DNA of 64,000 nt from NCBI GenBank assembly GCA_963816975.1, contig CAWFMD010000003.1, forward strand, positions 248,001 to 312,000. The letters are read 5' to 3'. The position numbers and the translations under genes are program-made. The notes under the pieces are model-generated. The model worked only from the letters and a program-made list of their open reading frames with translations. It was not told the origin of the DNA and searched no databases. This stretch comes from DASRIA01 sp963816975 (GTDB taxonomy: Bacteria > Actinomycetota > Thermoleophilia > Solirubrobacterales > JBBDJG01). This document shows positions 33,212 through 42,136 of the stretch, piece after piece (position 1 is the stretch's first letter; every line of letters begins with the position of its first letter).

Positions 33212-34129
33212 TCAGGACGCCACGGCCGCCGCCCCCGTCCCCTTGACATCGTCGAGTCCCTCACGCATCCCCCGGGGGAAGACGAGCACCGGGCACGTGC
33301 TCGAGTCGAGCAGCGCCGTCGAGACGGAGCCCAGCAGCACACACCGCAAGGGCCCGTATCCACGTGAGCCCAGGACGAGCAGGTCCGCGGCCGCGGCCAC
33401 GGCGACATCCTCCAGCCCGGCCACGGGCTCACCGAACCGGAACTCACCGCTGACTTCGACGCCCATCCCGGAGGCCGCGGACATCGCCTGCTGAAGCTGT
33501 GCCTGCCGCTGCTCCTCGATCGCTGCCTTGAGGTCGGGGTAGCCGGCAGTCGCTCCAGCGCCCTTGCCGGGGACGAGGGGCGGCACCTCGGCGAACATGG
33601 CGATCCGGACCCGGGCACGCGCGGCTCTCGCAATCTCGAGCGCCTGTCGCAGGGCGATCTCGGCCTCGGGCGATGCGTCGTATCCGACGACGATCGACTC
33701 GAGGCTCGAGCTTTCGCGATCGTGGAGGCCGGGGGGTGCGACCGCGACCGCGCAGGGAGAGCCGTGCAGGAGGCGCCGTGCGGTGCTGCCGACAAGCACC
33801 CGGCCGACCCGGCCGCGATGGGACGAGCCCACGACGATCAGGCGCGCATCCATCTCCCGCGCGAGGTCGTGCAGTCCGCGGGCAGGCGACTCGGCGGCAC
33901 GCGTCACGGCCTCCGCGCCGGCGGCTGCCGCGACTCGCTCGATCCGCTCCGTTGCTTCCGGGTCGAGATCCTGAAAGTCGGGGTCGAAGTGGATCACGAG
34001 AGGGTCCGCGGTGAGCACGCCGGCCACGATCAGCCGCGCATCGATGACTTCCGCGAACCATCCCCCGAGAGCCAGTGCGTCCTCACCCCGCTTGCTCCCG
34101 TCGAATCCCACGATCACTTTGCTCTTCAA
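33212..34129 (-). CDS. Tandem universal stress protein (two Usp domains)
   Basis: The 305-residue protein has two Usp modules: SKVIVGFDGSKRGEDALALG...RLIVVGSSHRGRVGRVLVGSTA and ESIVVGYDASPEAEIALRQA...LLVLGSRGYGPLRCVLLGSVST. Both retain the ATP-binding glycines. I chose TTG 34129 because GAGGGG lies seven bases upstream and the next residues begin the first strand. Tandem Usp proteins are typical of actinobacterial hypoxia and dormancy responses. It converges with the single-domain Usp gene. Confidence 0.92.
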   Translation of the reverse strand: MKSKVIVGFDGSKRGEDALALGGWFAEVIDARLIVAGVLTADPLVIHFDPDFQDLDPEATERIERVAAAAGAEAVTRAAESPARGLHDLAREMDARLIVVGSSHRGRVGRVLVGSTARRLLHGSPCAVAVAPPGLHDRESSSLESIVVGYDASPEAEIALRQALEIARAARARVRIAMFAEVPPLVPGKGAGATAGYPDLKAAIEEQRQAQLQQAMSAASGMGVEVSGEFRFGEPVAGLEDVAVAAAADLLVLGSRGYGPLRCVLLGSVSTALLDSSTCPVLVFPRGMREGLDDVKGTGAAAVAS

Positions 34130-34270
34130 GGAAATCCCCTCCCGAGGCTGTCTGAAGCTCGCTCTTGCGCCCATACAGGCTGTCGGAGCGGCAGCGACCT
34201 CGCATCGGACCTAAGCCGCAGAGATCTCCGTAGTAGTCCCCACCAGACCCGGCCGCCGGGCCGCGCGACC

Positions 34271-35074
34271 TCAGCTCACGAAGGTCGTGGGCGACGCTGC
34301 GTAGCGGCGGGCCACCGCGGCCGGCTCGGGCAGGACACGATCCACGAGCCGTATTGCCGGCCGCCGCTCGATCTCCGATCGCAGGTCGCGCCGGTAGGTC
34401 AGCAGCGCAAGGCTCGGCGCGATCAAGAAGTCGGCGGCGTAGAGCTGGTCCCCGTTGAGCACCCCGGCCTCGATCCAGCCGTCGATCCGGTCGAGCATGC
34501 CCGGCAACGTCTCCAGCAGCTCGGAATCCGCGCGCTCCCCCGCTGCGAAGACCAGCCGCCCCACCACGCGCGCGCCGACCCTTCTGACCGCGGGCTGCCG
34601 CCACAACAGGGGGCCCAGCCGGCCGTCCCCGCCCCGCTCGATGAGCGCGTCAGGGCCGTGCACGAATGCCGAGAGCCCCACGCGGCGCGCCGTCATCTGG
34701 AAGACCTCGTCGCCCCAGCGCTCCGCCTCCTCGACGGCGCGTCGCAGGTCCGCGTCGGCGGGGAAGAGCGGTGGATCGGGCCGCAACCCCTCGAGCACGC
34801 GCGCGATCTCGCGGTTGGTCTTGACGTGCTGACCATCGACCAGGAGCGCGGGCACCGTCCCCATCCGATCCACGGTCCCGAGCATGCGGTGGGGTCGGTC
34901 GTCGAGGTGGCGGAACGGGGCCGGATTTCCCCCGAAGCCGCGCAGCCGCAGGAGAAAGGGATGCAGGCCGGTGGGCAGCTCCACCAGTTCGTATTCGATG
35001 TCCTTGTGCTCCAGCATCAGCATCCCCGTGCGACACGCGTGCGAGCCGAGGATCACGTAGAGCTTCGCCTTCAT
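34271..35074 (-). CDS. Glutathione-S-transferase-like protein
   Basis: The 267-residue protein has an N-terminal thioredoxin-fold GST domain: KAKLYVILGSHACRTGMLMLEHKDIEYELVEL, the cis-Pro loop GTVPALLVDGQHVKTNREI and a helical C-terminal domain (WIEAGVLNGDQLYAADFLIAPSLALL). The start at 35074 aligns with the first strand. Actinobacteria usually use mycothiol, so glutathione may not be the partner. Divergent from tag, 23 bases away. Confidence 0.8.
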   Translation of the reverse strand: MKAKLYVILGSHACRTGMLMLEHKDIEYELVELPTGLHPFLLRLRGFGGNPAPFRHLDDRPHRMLGTVDRMGTVPALLVDGQHVKTNREIARVLEGLRPDPPLFPADADLRRAVEEAERWGDEVFQMTARRVGLSAFVHGPDALIERGGDGRLGPLLWRQPAVRRVGARVVGRLVFAAGERADSELLETLPGMLDRIDGWIEAGVLNGDQLYAADFLIAPSLALLTYRRDLRSEIERRPAIRLVDRVLPEPAAVARRYAASPTTFVS

Positions 35075-35097
35075 CGTGGGCAGCATACGCTTGTCGA

Positions 35098-35682
35098 ATG
35101 GTCCACCGCTGCGAATGGGCCGGCGACAGCGACCCGCTGATGCTCGCCTACCACGATCAGGAGTGGGGGGTGCCGGAGCATGACGACCGGCGCCTGTACG
35201 AGCTGTTGACGCTCGAGGGCGCGCAGGCGGGGCTGTCGTGGTCGACGATCCTGCGAAAGCGGGACGGCTACCGCGCCGCGTTCGGCGGGTTCGACCCCAA
35301 GCGGGTGGCGCGTTTTGGCGACCGCGAGGTCGAGCGGTTGCTTCAGGATCGCGGCATCGTGCGAAACCGCCTGAAGGTCGAATCGACGGTCAACAACGCG
35401 CGCCGAGTGCTGGAGGTGCAGGAGGAGCTTGGCAGCTTCGACGCATACGTCTGGCAACTCGTCGGCGGCAGCCCGATCGACGGCCGCCGCCGCAAGCTCG
35501 CGGACCTGCCGGCGCAGACGCCGGAGTCGCAGGCGCTGAGCAAGGACCTCAAGCGGCGTGGCTTTCGGTTCGTGGGGCCGACGGTCTGCTACGCCTTCAT
35601 GCAGGCGGCCGGACTGGTCAACGATCACGTGACCGGCTGCTTCCGGTACCGCGCGGTGGCGGGAGCCGGCGGCCCGGTCTAG
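35098..35682 (+). CDS. tag: DNA-3-methyladenine glycosylase I
   Basis: The 194-residue enzyme removes 3-methyladenine from DNA. It has VHRCEWAGDSDPLMLAYHDQEWG, the catalytic-site LLTLEGAQAGLSWSTIL, the KR.GFRFVGPTVCYAFMQAAG segment and the terminal zinc ligands in VNDHVTGCFRY (His and Cys, with Cys5 and His19 near the start). Complete length for the family. The next gene starts 9 bases later. Confidence 0.96.
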   Translation: MVHRCEWAGDSDPLMLAYHDQEWGVPEHDDRRLYELLTLEGAQAGLSWSTILRKRDGYRAAFGGFDPKRVARFGDREVERLLQDRGIVRNRLKVESTVNNARRVLEVQEELGSFDAYVWQLVGGSPIDGRRRKLADLPAQTPESQALSKDLKRRGFRFVGPTVCYAFMQAAGLVNDHVTGCFRYRAVAGAGGPV

Positions 35683-35691
35683 CATTCGCCG

Positions 35692-36300
35692 ATGAGCTTC
35701 GTCTCCCGCGGGTTCAAGGGGTTCCGCCGCATTCCGGAGGAGCTGGCCGACCGCGTGCCGCCGGGGCAGTACATCGAGCCCGGGTTCCCTGTGTTGACAG
35801 CCGGCCCGACCCCCGACATCGCCCCCGGCGATTGGAGCGTGCGGATCGACGGCATGGTCGCGGACGAGCGCGAATGGACGGCTGCCGAGTTTGCGGAGCT
35901 GCCGTCCGAGACGGTGCCGTGCGACATCCACTGCGTGACGAAGTGGTCGAAGCTGGGCACCAGCTTCGGCGGAGTTTCGCTGGACGCGCTGTTCGAGCAG
36001 GCCGAGCCACTCGGCGCGTACGCGATGGTCCACTCTTACGGCGGGTACACCACCAACCTGCCGGTCGAGGACCTGACCGACGGCAAGGCGTGGATCGTGA
36101 CGGAGCACGAGGGGGAGCCGCTGCCCCGCGAGCACGGCGGGCCGGCGCGACTGCTCGTGCCCCACCTGTACTTCTGGAAGAGCGCGAAATGGATCGCCGG
36201 GCTGCGGATCATGGACCATGACGAGCCTGGCTTCTGGGAGGCGAACGGGTACCACAACCGCGGCGACCCTTGGAAGGAAGAGCGGTATTGGAGCGACTGA
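35692..36300 (+). CDS. Molybdopterin-dependent oxidoreductase (sulfite-oxidase/MsrP-like)
   Basis: The 202-residue protein is a compact oxidoreductase molybdopterin-binding domain: PGDWSVRIDGMVADEREWTAAEF, the Mo-ligating cysteine region VPCDIHCVTKWSKLGTSFGGV, and LLVPHLYFWKSAKWIAGLRIM. No signal peptide, unlike MsrP, so it acts in the cytosol. The following gene encodes a flavin reductase that overlaps its end, a recurring two-component arrangement in which the reductase supplies electrons. Confidence 0.9.
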   Translation: MSFVSRGFKGFRRIPEELADRVPPGQYIEPGFPVLTAGPTPDIAPGDWSVRIDGMVADEREWTAAEFAELPSETVPCDIHCVTKWSKLGTSFGGVSLDALFEQAEPLGAYAMVHSYGGYTTNLPVEDLTDGKAWIVTEHEGEPLPREHGGPARLLVPHLYFWKSAKWIAGLRIMDHDEPGFWEANGYHNRGDPWKEERYWSD

Positions 36301-37010
36301 CTCCGGTGGAGCAGCGCGCGCCCGGACGCTGGCAGGTCGGAACCGTCGTGGCGGTCAAGCGGGAGACGCCGCGAGTCAAGTCGTTTCGCATCGGACTGCC
36401 GATGTGGATTCCGCATCTGCCGGGCCAGCACTACGACGTGCGCCTCACGGCTCCCGACGGTTACACGGCGCAGCGCTCCTACTCGATCGCCTCCTCACCG
36501 CTGGACCAGGGTGAGGTCGAGCTGACGATCGACCGGCTCGACGACGGCGAGGTCTCGCCGTACTTCCACGACGTCGTCGAGGCGGGCGACCAGGTCGAGC
36601 TGCGTGGGCCGTTTGCCTCGTACTTCGTGTGGCGCGCCGAGGCGCCGGTGCTGCTCGTCGGCGGCGGTTCGGGCGTCGTGCCGCTGATGGCAATGCTGCG
36701 CCACCGCCGGCGCATCATGCCGGAGCTTCGCATGCGGCTGATCTACTCGGTGCGCGCCGCCGACGAGGTGATCTACGCCGACGAGCTCGGCGACGACGCG
36801 ATGCTGACGTTCACGCGGGAGCCACCCGCCGGTTGGACGGGGCACACCGGCCGCATCGACTCCGCGCTGATCGCGGCGACGGTGGACACGCCGGGCACGG
36901 CCTTCGTGTGCGGGTCGAACGGGTTCGTCGAGGCGGCCTCGGGCCTGCTGCTGGGGGCCGGCTTCGATGCGGGCTCGATCCGCACCGAGCGCTTCGGCCC
37001 GACCGGCTGA
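36288..37010 (+). CDS. Ferredoxin-reductase-type FAD/NAD(P)-binding oxidoreductase
   Basis: The protein has an FNR fold: KSFRIGLPMWIPHLPGQHYDVRL, the FAD motif YTAQRSYSIASSP, APVLLVGGGSGVVPLMAMLRHRR and the terminal AFVCGSNGFVEAAS. No [2Fe-2S] domain is attached. TTG 36288 is chosen because GGAAGGA lies just upstream; it overlaps the molybdoenzyme by 13 bases. Probable partner reductase for that enzyme. Confidence 0.88.
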   Translation: MERLTPVEQRAPGRWQVGTVVAVKRETPRVKSFRIGLPMWIPHLPGQHYDVRLTAPDGYTAQRSYSIASSPLDQGEVELTIDRLDDGEVSPYFHDVVEAGDQVELRGPFASYFVWRAEAPVLLVGGGSGVVPLMAMLRHRRRIMPELRMRLIYSVRAADEVIYADELGDDAMLTFTREPPAGWTGHTGRIDSALIAATVDTPGTAFVCGSNGFVEAASGLLLGAGFDAGSIRTERFGPTG

Positions 37011-37016
37011 GCAGCG

Positions 37017-37035
37017 GCGGCCGGCTCACGGCCGC
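37017..37035 (+). terminator. Weak hairpin after the reductase gene
   Basis: A 7-bp GCGGCCG/CGGCCGC stem with a 5-base loop follows the stop by six bases. No U-run follows. Confidence 0.4.
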
Positions 37036-37101
37036 AGAGGCGTCTGGGATCATGCCCCGCTCCGGCAATGCGAGTGGCTCGCTCTACACAGGAGGAATCG
37101 A

Positions 37102-37461
37102 ATGATCAGCAAACTCGACTTCGTCGGCATCCCGTCGACGGACGCGCAGCGCTCACGCAGCTTCTACGTCGACACGCTCGGCCTGCGACCCGACGGCAAG
37201 TCCGAGTCCGAGGTCTGGGCGGGCGAGACGTGCTTCGGCATCTGGGAGCCGCAGCGGTTCGGCATGGAGTTCGCGCCCCAGAAGAACGCCCACCCCGCGC
37301 TGCACGTGGACGACGTGGCCGCAGCCCGGAAGGCGCTCGAGGGCAAGGGTGTGGAGTTCGCCGGCGACATCCTCGACACGGGCGTCTGTCACATGGCGTT
37401 TTTCACGGATCCGGACGGCAACGACCTGATGCTGCACCACCGTTACGCGCCCTCCGATTGA
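37102..37461 (+). CDS. VOC (glyoxalase-like) protein
   Basis: The 119-residue single-domain protein has ISKLDFVGIPSTDAQRSRSFYVDTLGLRPDG at the start and MAFFTDPDGNDLMLHHRY at the end, the glyoxalase/dioxygenase fold. A strong GGAGGAATCGA ribosome site precedes the ATG at 37102, which sets the start. The usual C-terminal glutamate ligand is replaced (DLMLHH), so metal binding may differ. Substrate unknown. Confidence 0.87.
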   Translation: MISKLDFVGIPSTDAQRSRSFYVDTLGLRPDGKSESEVWAGETCFGIWEPQRFGMEFAPQKNAHPALHVDDVAAARKALEGKGVEFAGDILDTGVCHMAFFTDPDGNDLMLHHRYAPSD

Positions 37462-37488
37462 ACGCGCGGGGTTCCGGCGACATCGAGG

Positions 37489-37947
37489 TCAGGCGCGTTC
37501 GCTCTCCCGCTGTTCGATCGCTCGCACCTTGTCGAGGCGGCGGCGGTGGCGCTCCGCCCCGCTGAACGAGGCGGCGGCGTACGCGCGCAGGATGTCGGCG
37601 GCCAGCGCGGGGCCGATCACGCGGGCGCCGAGGCACAGCACGTTGACGTCGTCGTGCTCCACCGCCTGGTGGGCCGTGTACGTGTCCCCGACGCTGGCGG
37701 CGCGGATGCCGGCCATCTTCGTGGCCGCGACCGCGACGCCGGCGCCCGAGCCGCAGACCAACACGCCGCGCTCCGCGCGACCGTCGCGTACGGCCTCGCC
37801 GACGCTCACGGCGACATCCGGGTAGTCGACGCTCTCCGTCGAGTCGGTGCCCAGATCGAGCACCTCGTGACCGTCCGCGCGCAGCGCCTCCAGTACCGCC
37901 TCCTTCAGCGGGAACCCCGCGTGGTCGAAGCCGCACGCGATCCTCAT
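37489..37947 (-). CDS. rpiB: Ribose-5-phosphate isomerase B
   Basis: The 152-residue protein matches RpiB/LacAB: IACGFDHAGFPLKEAV, DLGTDSTESVDYPDVAVSVGEAV and the catalytic-loop RGVLVCGSGAGVAVAATKMAGIRAA. The usual catalytic Cys is present (LVCGSG). It interconverts ribose 5-phosphate and ribulose 5-phosphate, closing the pentose-phosphate operon. Its ATG overlaps the pgl stop by four bases. Confidence 0.95.
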   Translation of the reverse strand: MRIACGFDHAGFPLKEAVLEALRADGHEVLDLGTDSTESVDYPDVAVSVGEAVRDGRAERGVLVCGSGAGVAVAATKMAGIRAASVGDTYTAHQAVEHDDVNVLCLGARVIGPALAADILRAYAAASFSGAERHRRRLDKVRAIEQRESERA

Positions 37948-38633
37948 CCGCGCGCCTCCGCCGGAAGCTGCGCGGCCGCCGCGGCGTCCAGCAGCACCGT
38001 CAGCGCCCCGGCAGCCGGCGCGATCAGGCTTGCGGGTGCCCCGCGGTCGGGCTCGCCTCCGAACGCCCGCGCGACCGCTGCGGCCTTGGCCGCACCGGAC
38101 ACGAGGAACACGACCTCCCGCGCCGCATTGATCGCCGGCAGCGTCAGCGTCACCCGCGGCACCAGCGGCTCCATGCCCGGATGCTCCACCCCGACCGCCA
38201 GCCGGCGCTGCTCGCCGAGCGCCGCGTCGCGCGGGAACAGCGACGCGCAGTGTGCATCGGGCCCGAGGCCGAGCAGCACCAGGTCGAACCGCTCCACCCC
38301 GTCGCGCAGCAACTCGTCGTATGCCGCGGCGGCCGCCTGCGGACCCAGCTCCCCCGGGATGCGGTGCACCTCGGGGGCCGGTCCCGGCAGCTGGTCCAGC
38401 AGCGCCGATCGAACCATCCCGTAGTTCGAGCGCGCGTCGTGCGCGGGCACGCACCGCTCGTCGCCGAACCACACCGCGCAGCCCGCCCAGGCGACGTCCA
38501 TCGACGCGAGCAGTCCGTACGCCGCGCGCGGGGTCGAGCCGCCCGCCAGCGCAATGTGCGCGCCCGCGCCCGCCACGGTGGCGATGCGCTGTGCGGCGGC
38601 AGCCGCGGGGTCGTCCAGGACCAGCCGCTGCAT
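37944..38633 (-). CDS. pgl: 6-phosphogluconolactonase
   Basis: The protein has the Pgl/NagB fold: HIALAGGSTPRAAYGLL, VWFGDERCVPAHDARSNYGM and DLVLLGLGPDAHCASLFP. It hydrolyses 6-phosphogluconolactone, the product of Zwf. ATG 38633 overlaps the opcA stop (TGATG); a GTG one codon earlier is equally possible. The family motif DGHTASLFP reads DAHCASLFP here. Confidence 0.94.
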   Translation of the reverse strand: MQRLVLDDPAAAAAQRIATVAGAGAHIALAGGSTPRAAYGLLASMDVAWAGCAVWFGDERCVPAHDARSNYGMVRSALLDQLPGPAPEVHRIPGELGPQAAAAAYDELLRDGVERFDLVLLGLGPDAHCASLFPRDAALGEQRRLAVGVEHPGMEPLVPRVTLTLPAINAAREVVFLVSGAAKAAAVARAFGGEPDRGAPASLIAPAAGALTVLLDAAAAAQLPAEARG

Positions 38634-39679
38634 CACGGGAGCATCGAGCAGGCCGCCGTCACCGCGGGGCGATACGTCGGGTCACGCAGCAGGGCCTGGC
38701 GCACGCCCTCGCCCAGGATGCCGCTCTCGCCCCGCGACGCGCCGAGCACCGTCCACGCCGAGGCGCGCCCGCCGAGCGTCGTGCGGGTCGCCGCGAGCCC
38801 GCCCGGCGCACGGTCGAGCGACAGCTCGAGTCCCGACCTCGTCTCCAGCGTGAGCCCCGCCAGTCCCGGCACGTCGAGGCCGTCGACGGCCTCGAGCGCG
38901 AGCTGCACGTCGCGCCGCCCGCTGCGCGCCCGTCCTCGCAGACCGCCGTTGCCGTCGGGTGCGAGCGCGGCCGGCTCCCACCCCAGGCGCGAGCAGAGCC
39001 AGCCGACGAGCAGCAGCGCCGCAACGGCCGAGTCGGCCCGGTGGCGGACCGTCACCGCACTGATCTGCTCGAGGTCGGCGCGCCACTCCACCGGGTCGAA
39101 CGTGAAGGCAACCCGCTCGCGCCATGGAGTGCTGCGCAGCCACGCCAGGTCGACGACGTAGGCGCGGTCCGCCAGCTCACCGACGCGCGCGAGCGAAGCC
39201 GCGATCTCGGGCTCGACGGCCGAATCCAGGAGCACGACGTGCGCGAGCCTCAGGAGGGAGTCCACCGCCTCGGCATGGCCGTGCGGAGCCCACACCACGG
39301 TCGTCAGCCCGCTGATCAGGATGGGATCCACGATCGTGTCGAGATGAGCGAGGTGCTTCGCGCCCATGTCGATCGTGATGTGCTCGTGGCTCAGCGCGAG
39401 CGCGCCGTCGGCCGGGCTCACGATGGCGGCCCAGGCGTCGAGCGCCTGGCGCCCGGGCTCCACCGTGCAGATGATGGTGCGCGACGGGTGATACCGGCCG
39501 ACGCGGGCAAGGCGGTTCTCGATCTCCCCGCGCCACTCGCGATCGACGATCGCAACGAGGTTCAGGACCCGCGCGGATGCGTGCGCGCGCTTGCCGTTCT
39601 GGCCTTCCAGGAGCAGTTCGCGCAGTCCGGCCTCGATCTCGGCGGGCGACGTCCCCTCCGCACTCCACACCCCTTCCAT
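38633..39679 (-). CDS. opcA: Glucose-6-phosphate dehydrogenase assembly protein OpcA
   Basis: The 348-residue protein shows OpcA features: ARVLNLVAIVDREWRGEIENRL, HPSRTIICTVEPGRQALDAW, HEHITIDMGAKHLAHLDTIV and TTVVWAPHGHAEAVDSLL. OpcA activates Zwf and is restricted to cyanobacteria and actinobacteria. The ATG shares a base with the zwf stop (TGATG), and the frame's upstream extension in zwf is rejected. Confidence 0.93.
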   Translation of the reverse strand: MEGVWSAEGTSPAEIEAGLRELLLEGQNGKRAHASARVLNLVAIVDREWRGEIENRLARVGRYHPSRTIICTVEPGRQALDAWAAIVSPADGALALSHEHITIDMGAKHLAHLDTIVDPILISGLTTVVWAPHGHAEAVDSLLRLAHVVLLDSAVEPEIAASLARVGELADRAYVVDLAWLRSTPWRERVAFTFDPVEWRADLEQISAVTVRHRADSAVAALLLVGWLCSRLGWEPAALAPDGNGGLRGRARSGRRDVQLALEAVDGLDVPGLAGLTLETRSGLELSLDRAPGGLAATRTTLGGRASAWTVLGASRGESGILGEGVRQALLRDPTYRPAVTAACSMLP

Positions 39680-41227
39680 CAGATCGGGCGCCAGGTCCGG
39701 GCGCCGTCGAGCAGCGCATCCGCTTCGGCGGGACCGGCGGACCCGGCCGCGTAGGTGGGCAGCGGCCCCGGCGCTGCCGACCACACCCGCAGGATCGGGT
39801 CGCAGATCGCCCACGACGCCTGCACCTCGTCCTCACGCGTGAACAGGCTCGCATCGCCGCGCATCGCATCGAGGATCAGGCGCTCGTAGGCCTCGGGCGA
39901 CTCGGACAGGAAGCTGGTGCCGTAGCGGAACTCCATGTTCACGGGCCGGATGCGCATCCGGGGGCCGGGGATCTTCGCGCCCAGCGACAGCGAGACACCT
40001 TCGTCGGGCTGCACGGTCAGCACGAGCTGATTGGGCTGGACCCCGATCGAGCCGGACTGCCGGAAGGCCAGGTGCGGGATCGGCTTCAGCGTCACCGCGA
40101 TCTCCGTGACCCTGCGCGCCAGCCGCTTTCCGGTGCGCAGATAGAACGGCACGCCGGCCCAGCGCCAGTTCGATACCTCCAGCCGCAGGGCCGCGTACGT
40201 CTCTGTCGTCGATCCTTCCCCGACGCCGTCCTCGCCCAGGTAGCCCGGAACCGAGTCGCCGCCCGACACGCCCGGCCCGTACTGCGCGCGCACCGCCATG
40301 TGCGGCACGTCATCCGCGGTCGGCGCCCGGATCGCCTGCGTGACCTTCACCTTCTCGTCGCGCAGCATGTCCGCGGAGAACGACGACGGCGGCTCCATGC
40401 AGAGCAGGGTCAGCAGCTGCAGCATGTGATTCTGCACGAGGTCGCGCAGCGCGCCCGAGGTGTCGTAGTAACCGGCCCGCGTGCCGATCCCGATGTCCTC
40501 AGCGGCGGTGATCTGCACGCAGTCGATGTAGTTGCGGTTCCAGACGGGCTCGAACATCGCGTTCGCGAACCTGAACGCGAGCAGGTTCTGCACGGTCTCC
40601 TTGCCGAGGTAGTGGTCGATGCGGTACACCTGCCGCTCGTCGAACACGCCGAGCACCACCTCGTTCAGCGCACGCGCCGACTCGAGGTCGTATCCGAAGG
40701 GCTTCTCGATCACGACGCGCACCTCGCCGTCTGCCGCGCGCTGCAGGCCGGCGGTCCCCAGCGCGCCGACGATCACCGGGAAGAACTCGGGCGCCGTGGA
40801 GAGGTAGTAGACGCGATTGAACGCCACGCCGGCCTCGTCGTCGAACGCCGTCGCCGCCTGCCCCAGCCGCTCGTAGGCGCCGGGGTCGTCGAACGTGCCG
40901 GCCACATAGCGCACCTGCTTCAGCAGCGCGTCGAGGACCTGCGGGTCGGGGCGGCGGCGCGAGTGCCGCTCGATCGCGCTCGCGCATCGCATCGCGCAGG
41001 TCGTCGTCGCTCTGGTCGCGGCGCGAGACGCCGATCAGGTTGAAACGCTCGGGAAGCGAGCCCTCGTGGGCGAGGTTGTAGAGCGCCGGCAGCAGCTTGC
41101 GCTGCGCGAGATCGCCGCTCACGCCGAAGATCACGAGCGTCGTCGGGTGCACCGGGACCCGCTCGAGCCCCTCCACCAGCGGGTTGTCCTGCGGACCGGC
41201 GAGCTGCCTGTCCTCGACGGTGGCCAT
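39679..41227 (-). CDS. zwf: Glucose-6-phosphate 1-dehydrogenase with one frameshift
   Basis: The N-terminus (LVIFGVSGDLAQRKLLPALYNLAHEG, the NADP-binding GxxGDLA) lies in one frame from ATG 41227. The rest, starting AIERHSRRRPDPQVLDALL, is in another. The latter has the RIDHYLGKETVQNLLAFRFAN active site and PFYLRTGKRLARRVTEI. The break is near 40,985 in a CGCGAGCGCG run, with one extra or two missing bases. It is the first enzyme of the oxidative pentose-phosphate path, between gnd and opcA. The operon is otherwise intact, so a sequencing error is favoured. Confidence 0.9.
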
Positions 41228-41230
41228 CCG

Positions 41231-42136
41231 TCAATCTGCCTTCTTGACGGCGTGGCCCCCGAACTGGTTGCGCAGCGCGGCCAGCACCCGCGCCGCGTAG
41301 GACTCGTCCTGGCGCGACGCGAAGCGGGCCATCAGCGACAGGGTGATGACTGGCGTCGGCACGTCCTTGTCGAGCGAGTCGAGCACCGTCCAGCGGCCCT
41401 CGCCGGAGTCCTCCACATAGCCCCGCAGCCCCGCCAGGTCGTTGCCCTCGGCCGCAAATGCCAGCTCGGCCAGCTCGCACAGCCACGACCGCACCACCGA
41501 GCCCTGGTTCCACAGGTGCGCGACCGCCTCGAGGTCGAGGCCGAAGTCGGAGCGGTGCATCAACTCGAAACCTTCGGCATAGGCCTGCATCAGGCCGTAC
41601 TCGACGCCGTTGTGCACCATTTTCACGTAGTGGCCCGCGCCGCTCGGCCCCATGTGCCCCCAGCCCTCGGGGGGCGCCAGCACGTCGAGCAGCGGCGCCA
41701 GGCGGGCGACGGCCTGATCGTCGCCGCCGACCATCATGCAGTAGCCGACCTCGAGGCCCCAGACGCCACCGCTGGTGCCCACGTCGACGAACTCGATGCC
41801 CTGTTCGCGGGCCTGGACGCCGCGTTGCCGCGAGTCGGTCCACTTCGAGTTGCCGCCGTCGACGATCAGGTCGCCTGCGTCGAGCAGCTCCAGCAGCGTC
41901 TCGAACGTCTGCTGCGTGGGGTCGCCCGCCGGGATCATCATCCAGACGTGACGCGGGGACCCGAGCCTGGCCACCACGTCGGCGAGCGATTCCGCTGCGA
42001 CGCCGCCGTGACCGACCGCCTCCCCGACCGCCGCAGCAGCAGGGTCCCATGCGACGACCTCGTGCTCGGAGTCGCGCAGGATCCGGTGGACCATGTTGCC
42101 GCCCATCCGGCCCAGGCCGATGAAGCCCAGCTGCAT
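41231..42136 (-). CDS. gnd: 6-phosphogluconate dehydrogenase, decarboxylating (short form)
   Basis: From ATG 42136 the 301-residue protein has the NAD(P) fold MQLGFIGLGRMGGNMVHRIL, DLIVDGGNSKWTDSRQR, VGTSGGVWGLEVGYCMMVGG and the catalytic PSGAGHYVKMVHNGVEYGLM. Short, NAD-preferring GndA-type enzymes have this length. It converts 6-phosphogluconate to ribulose 5-phosphate. It starts on the last base of tkt and ends three bases before zwf. Confidence 0.95.
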   Translation of the reverse strand: MQLGFIGLGRMGGNMVHRILRDSEHEVVAWDPAAAAVGEAVGHGGVAAESLADVVARLGSPRHVWMMIPAGDPTQQTFETLLELLDAGDLIVDGGNSKWTDSRQRGVQAREQGIEFVDVGTSGGVWGLEVGYCMMVGGDDQAVARLAPLLDVLAPPEGWGHMGPSGAGHYVKMVHNGVEYGLMQAYAEGFELMHRSDFGLDLEAVAHLWNQGSVVRSWLCELAELAFAAEGNDLAGLRGYVEDSGEGRWTVLDSLDKDVPTPVITLSLMARFASRQDESYAARVLAALRNQFGGHAVKKAD

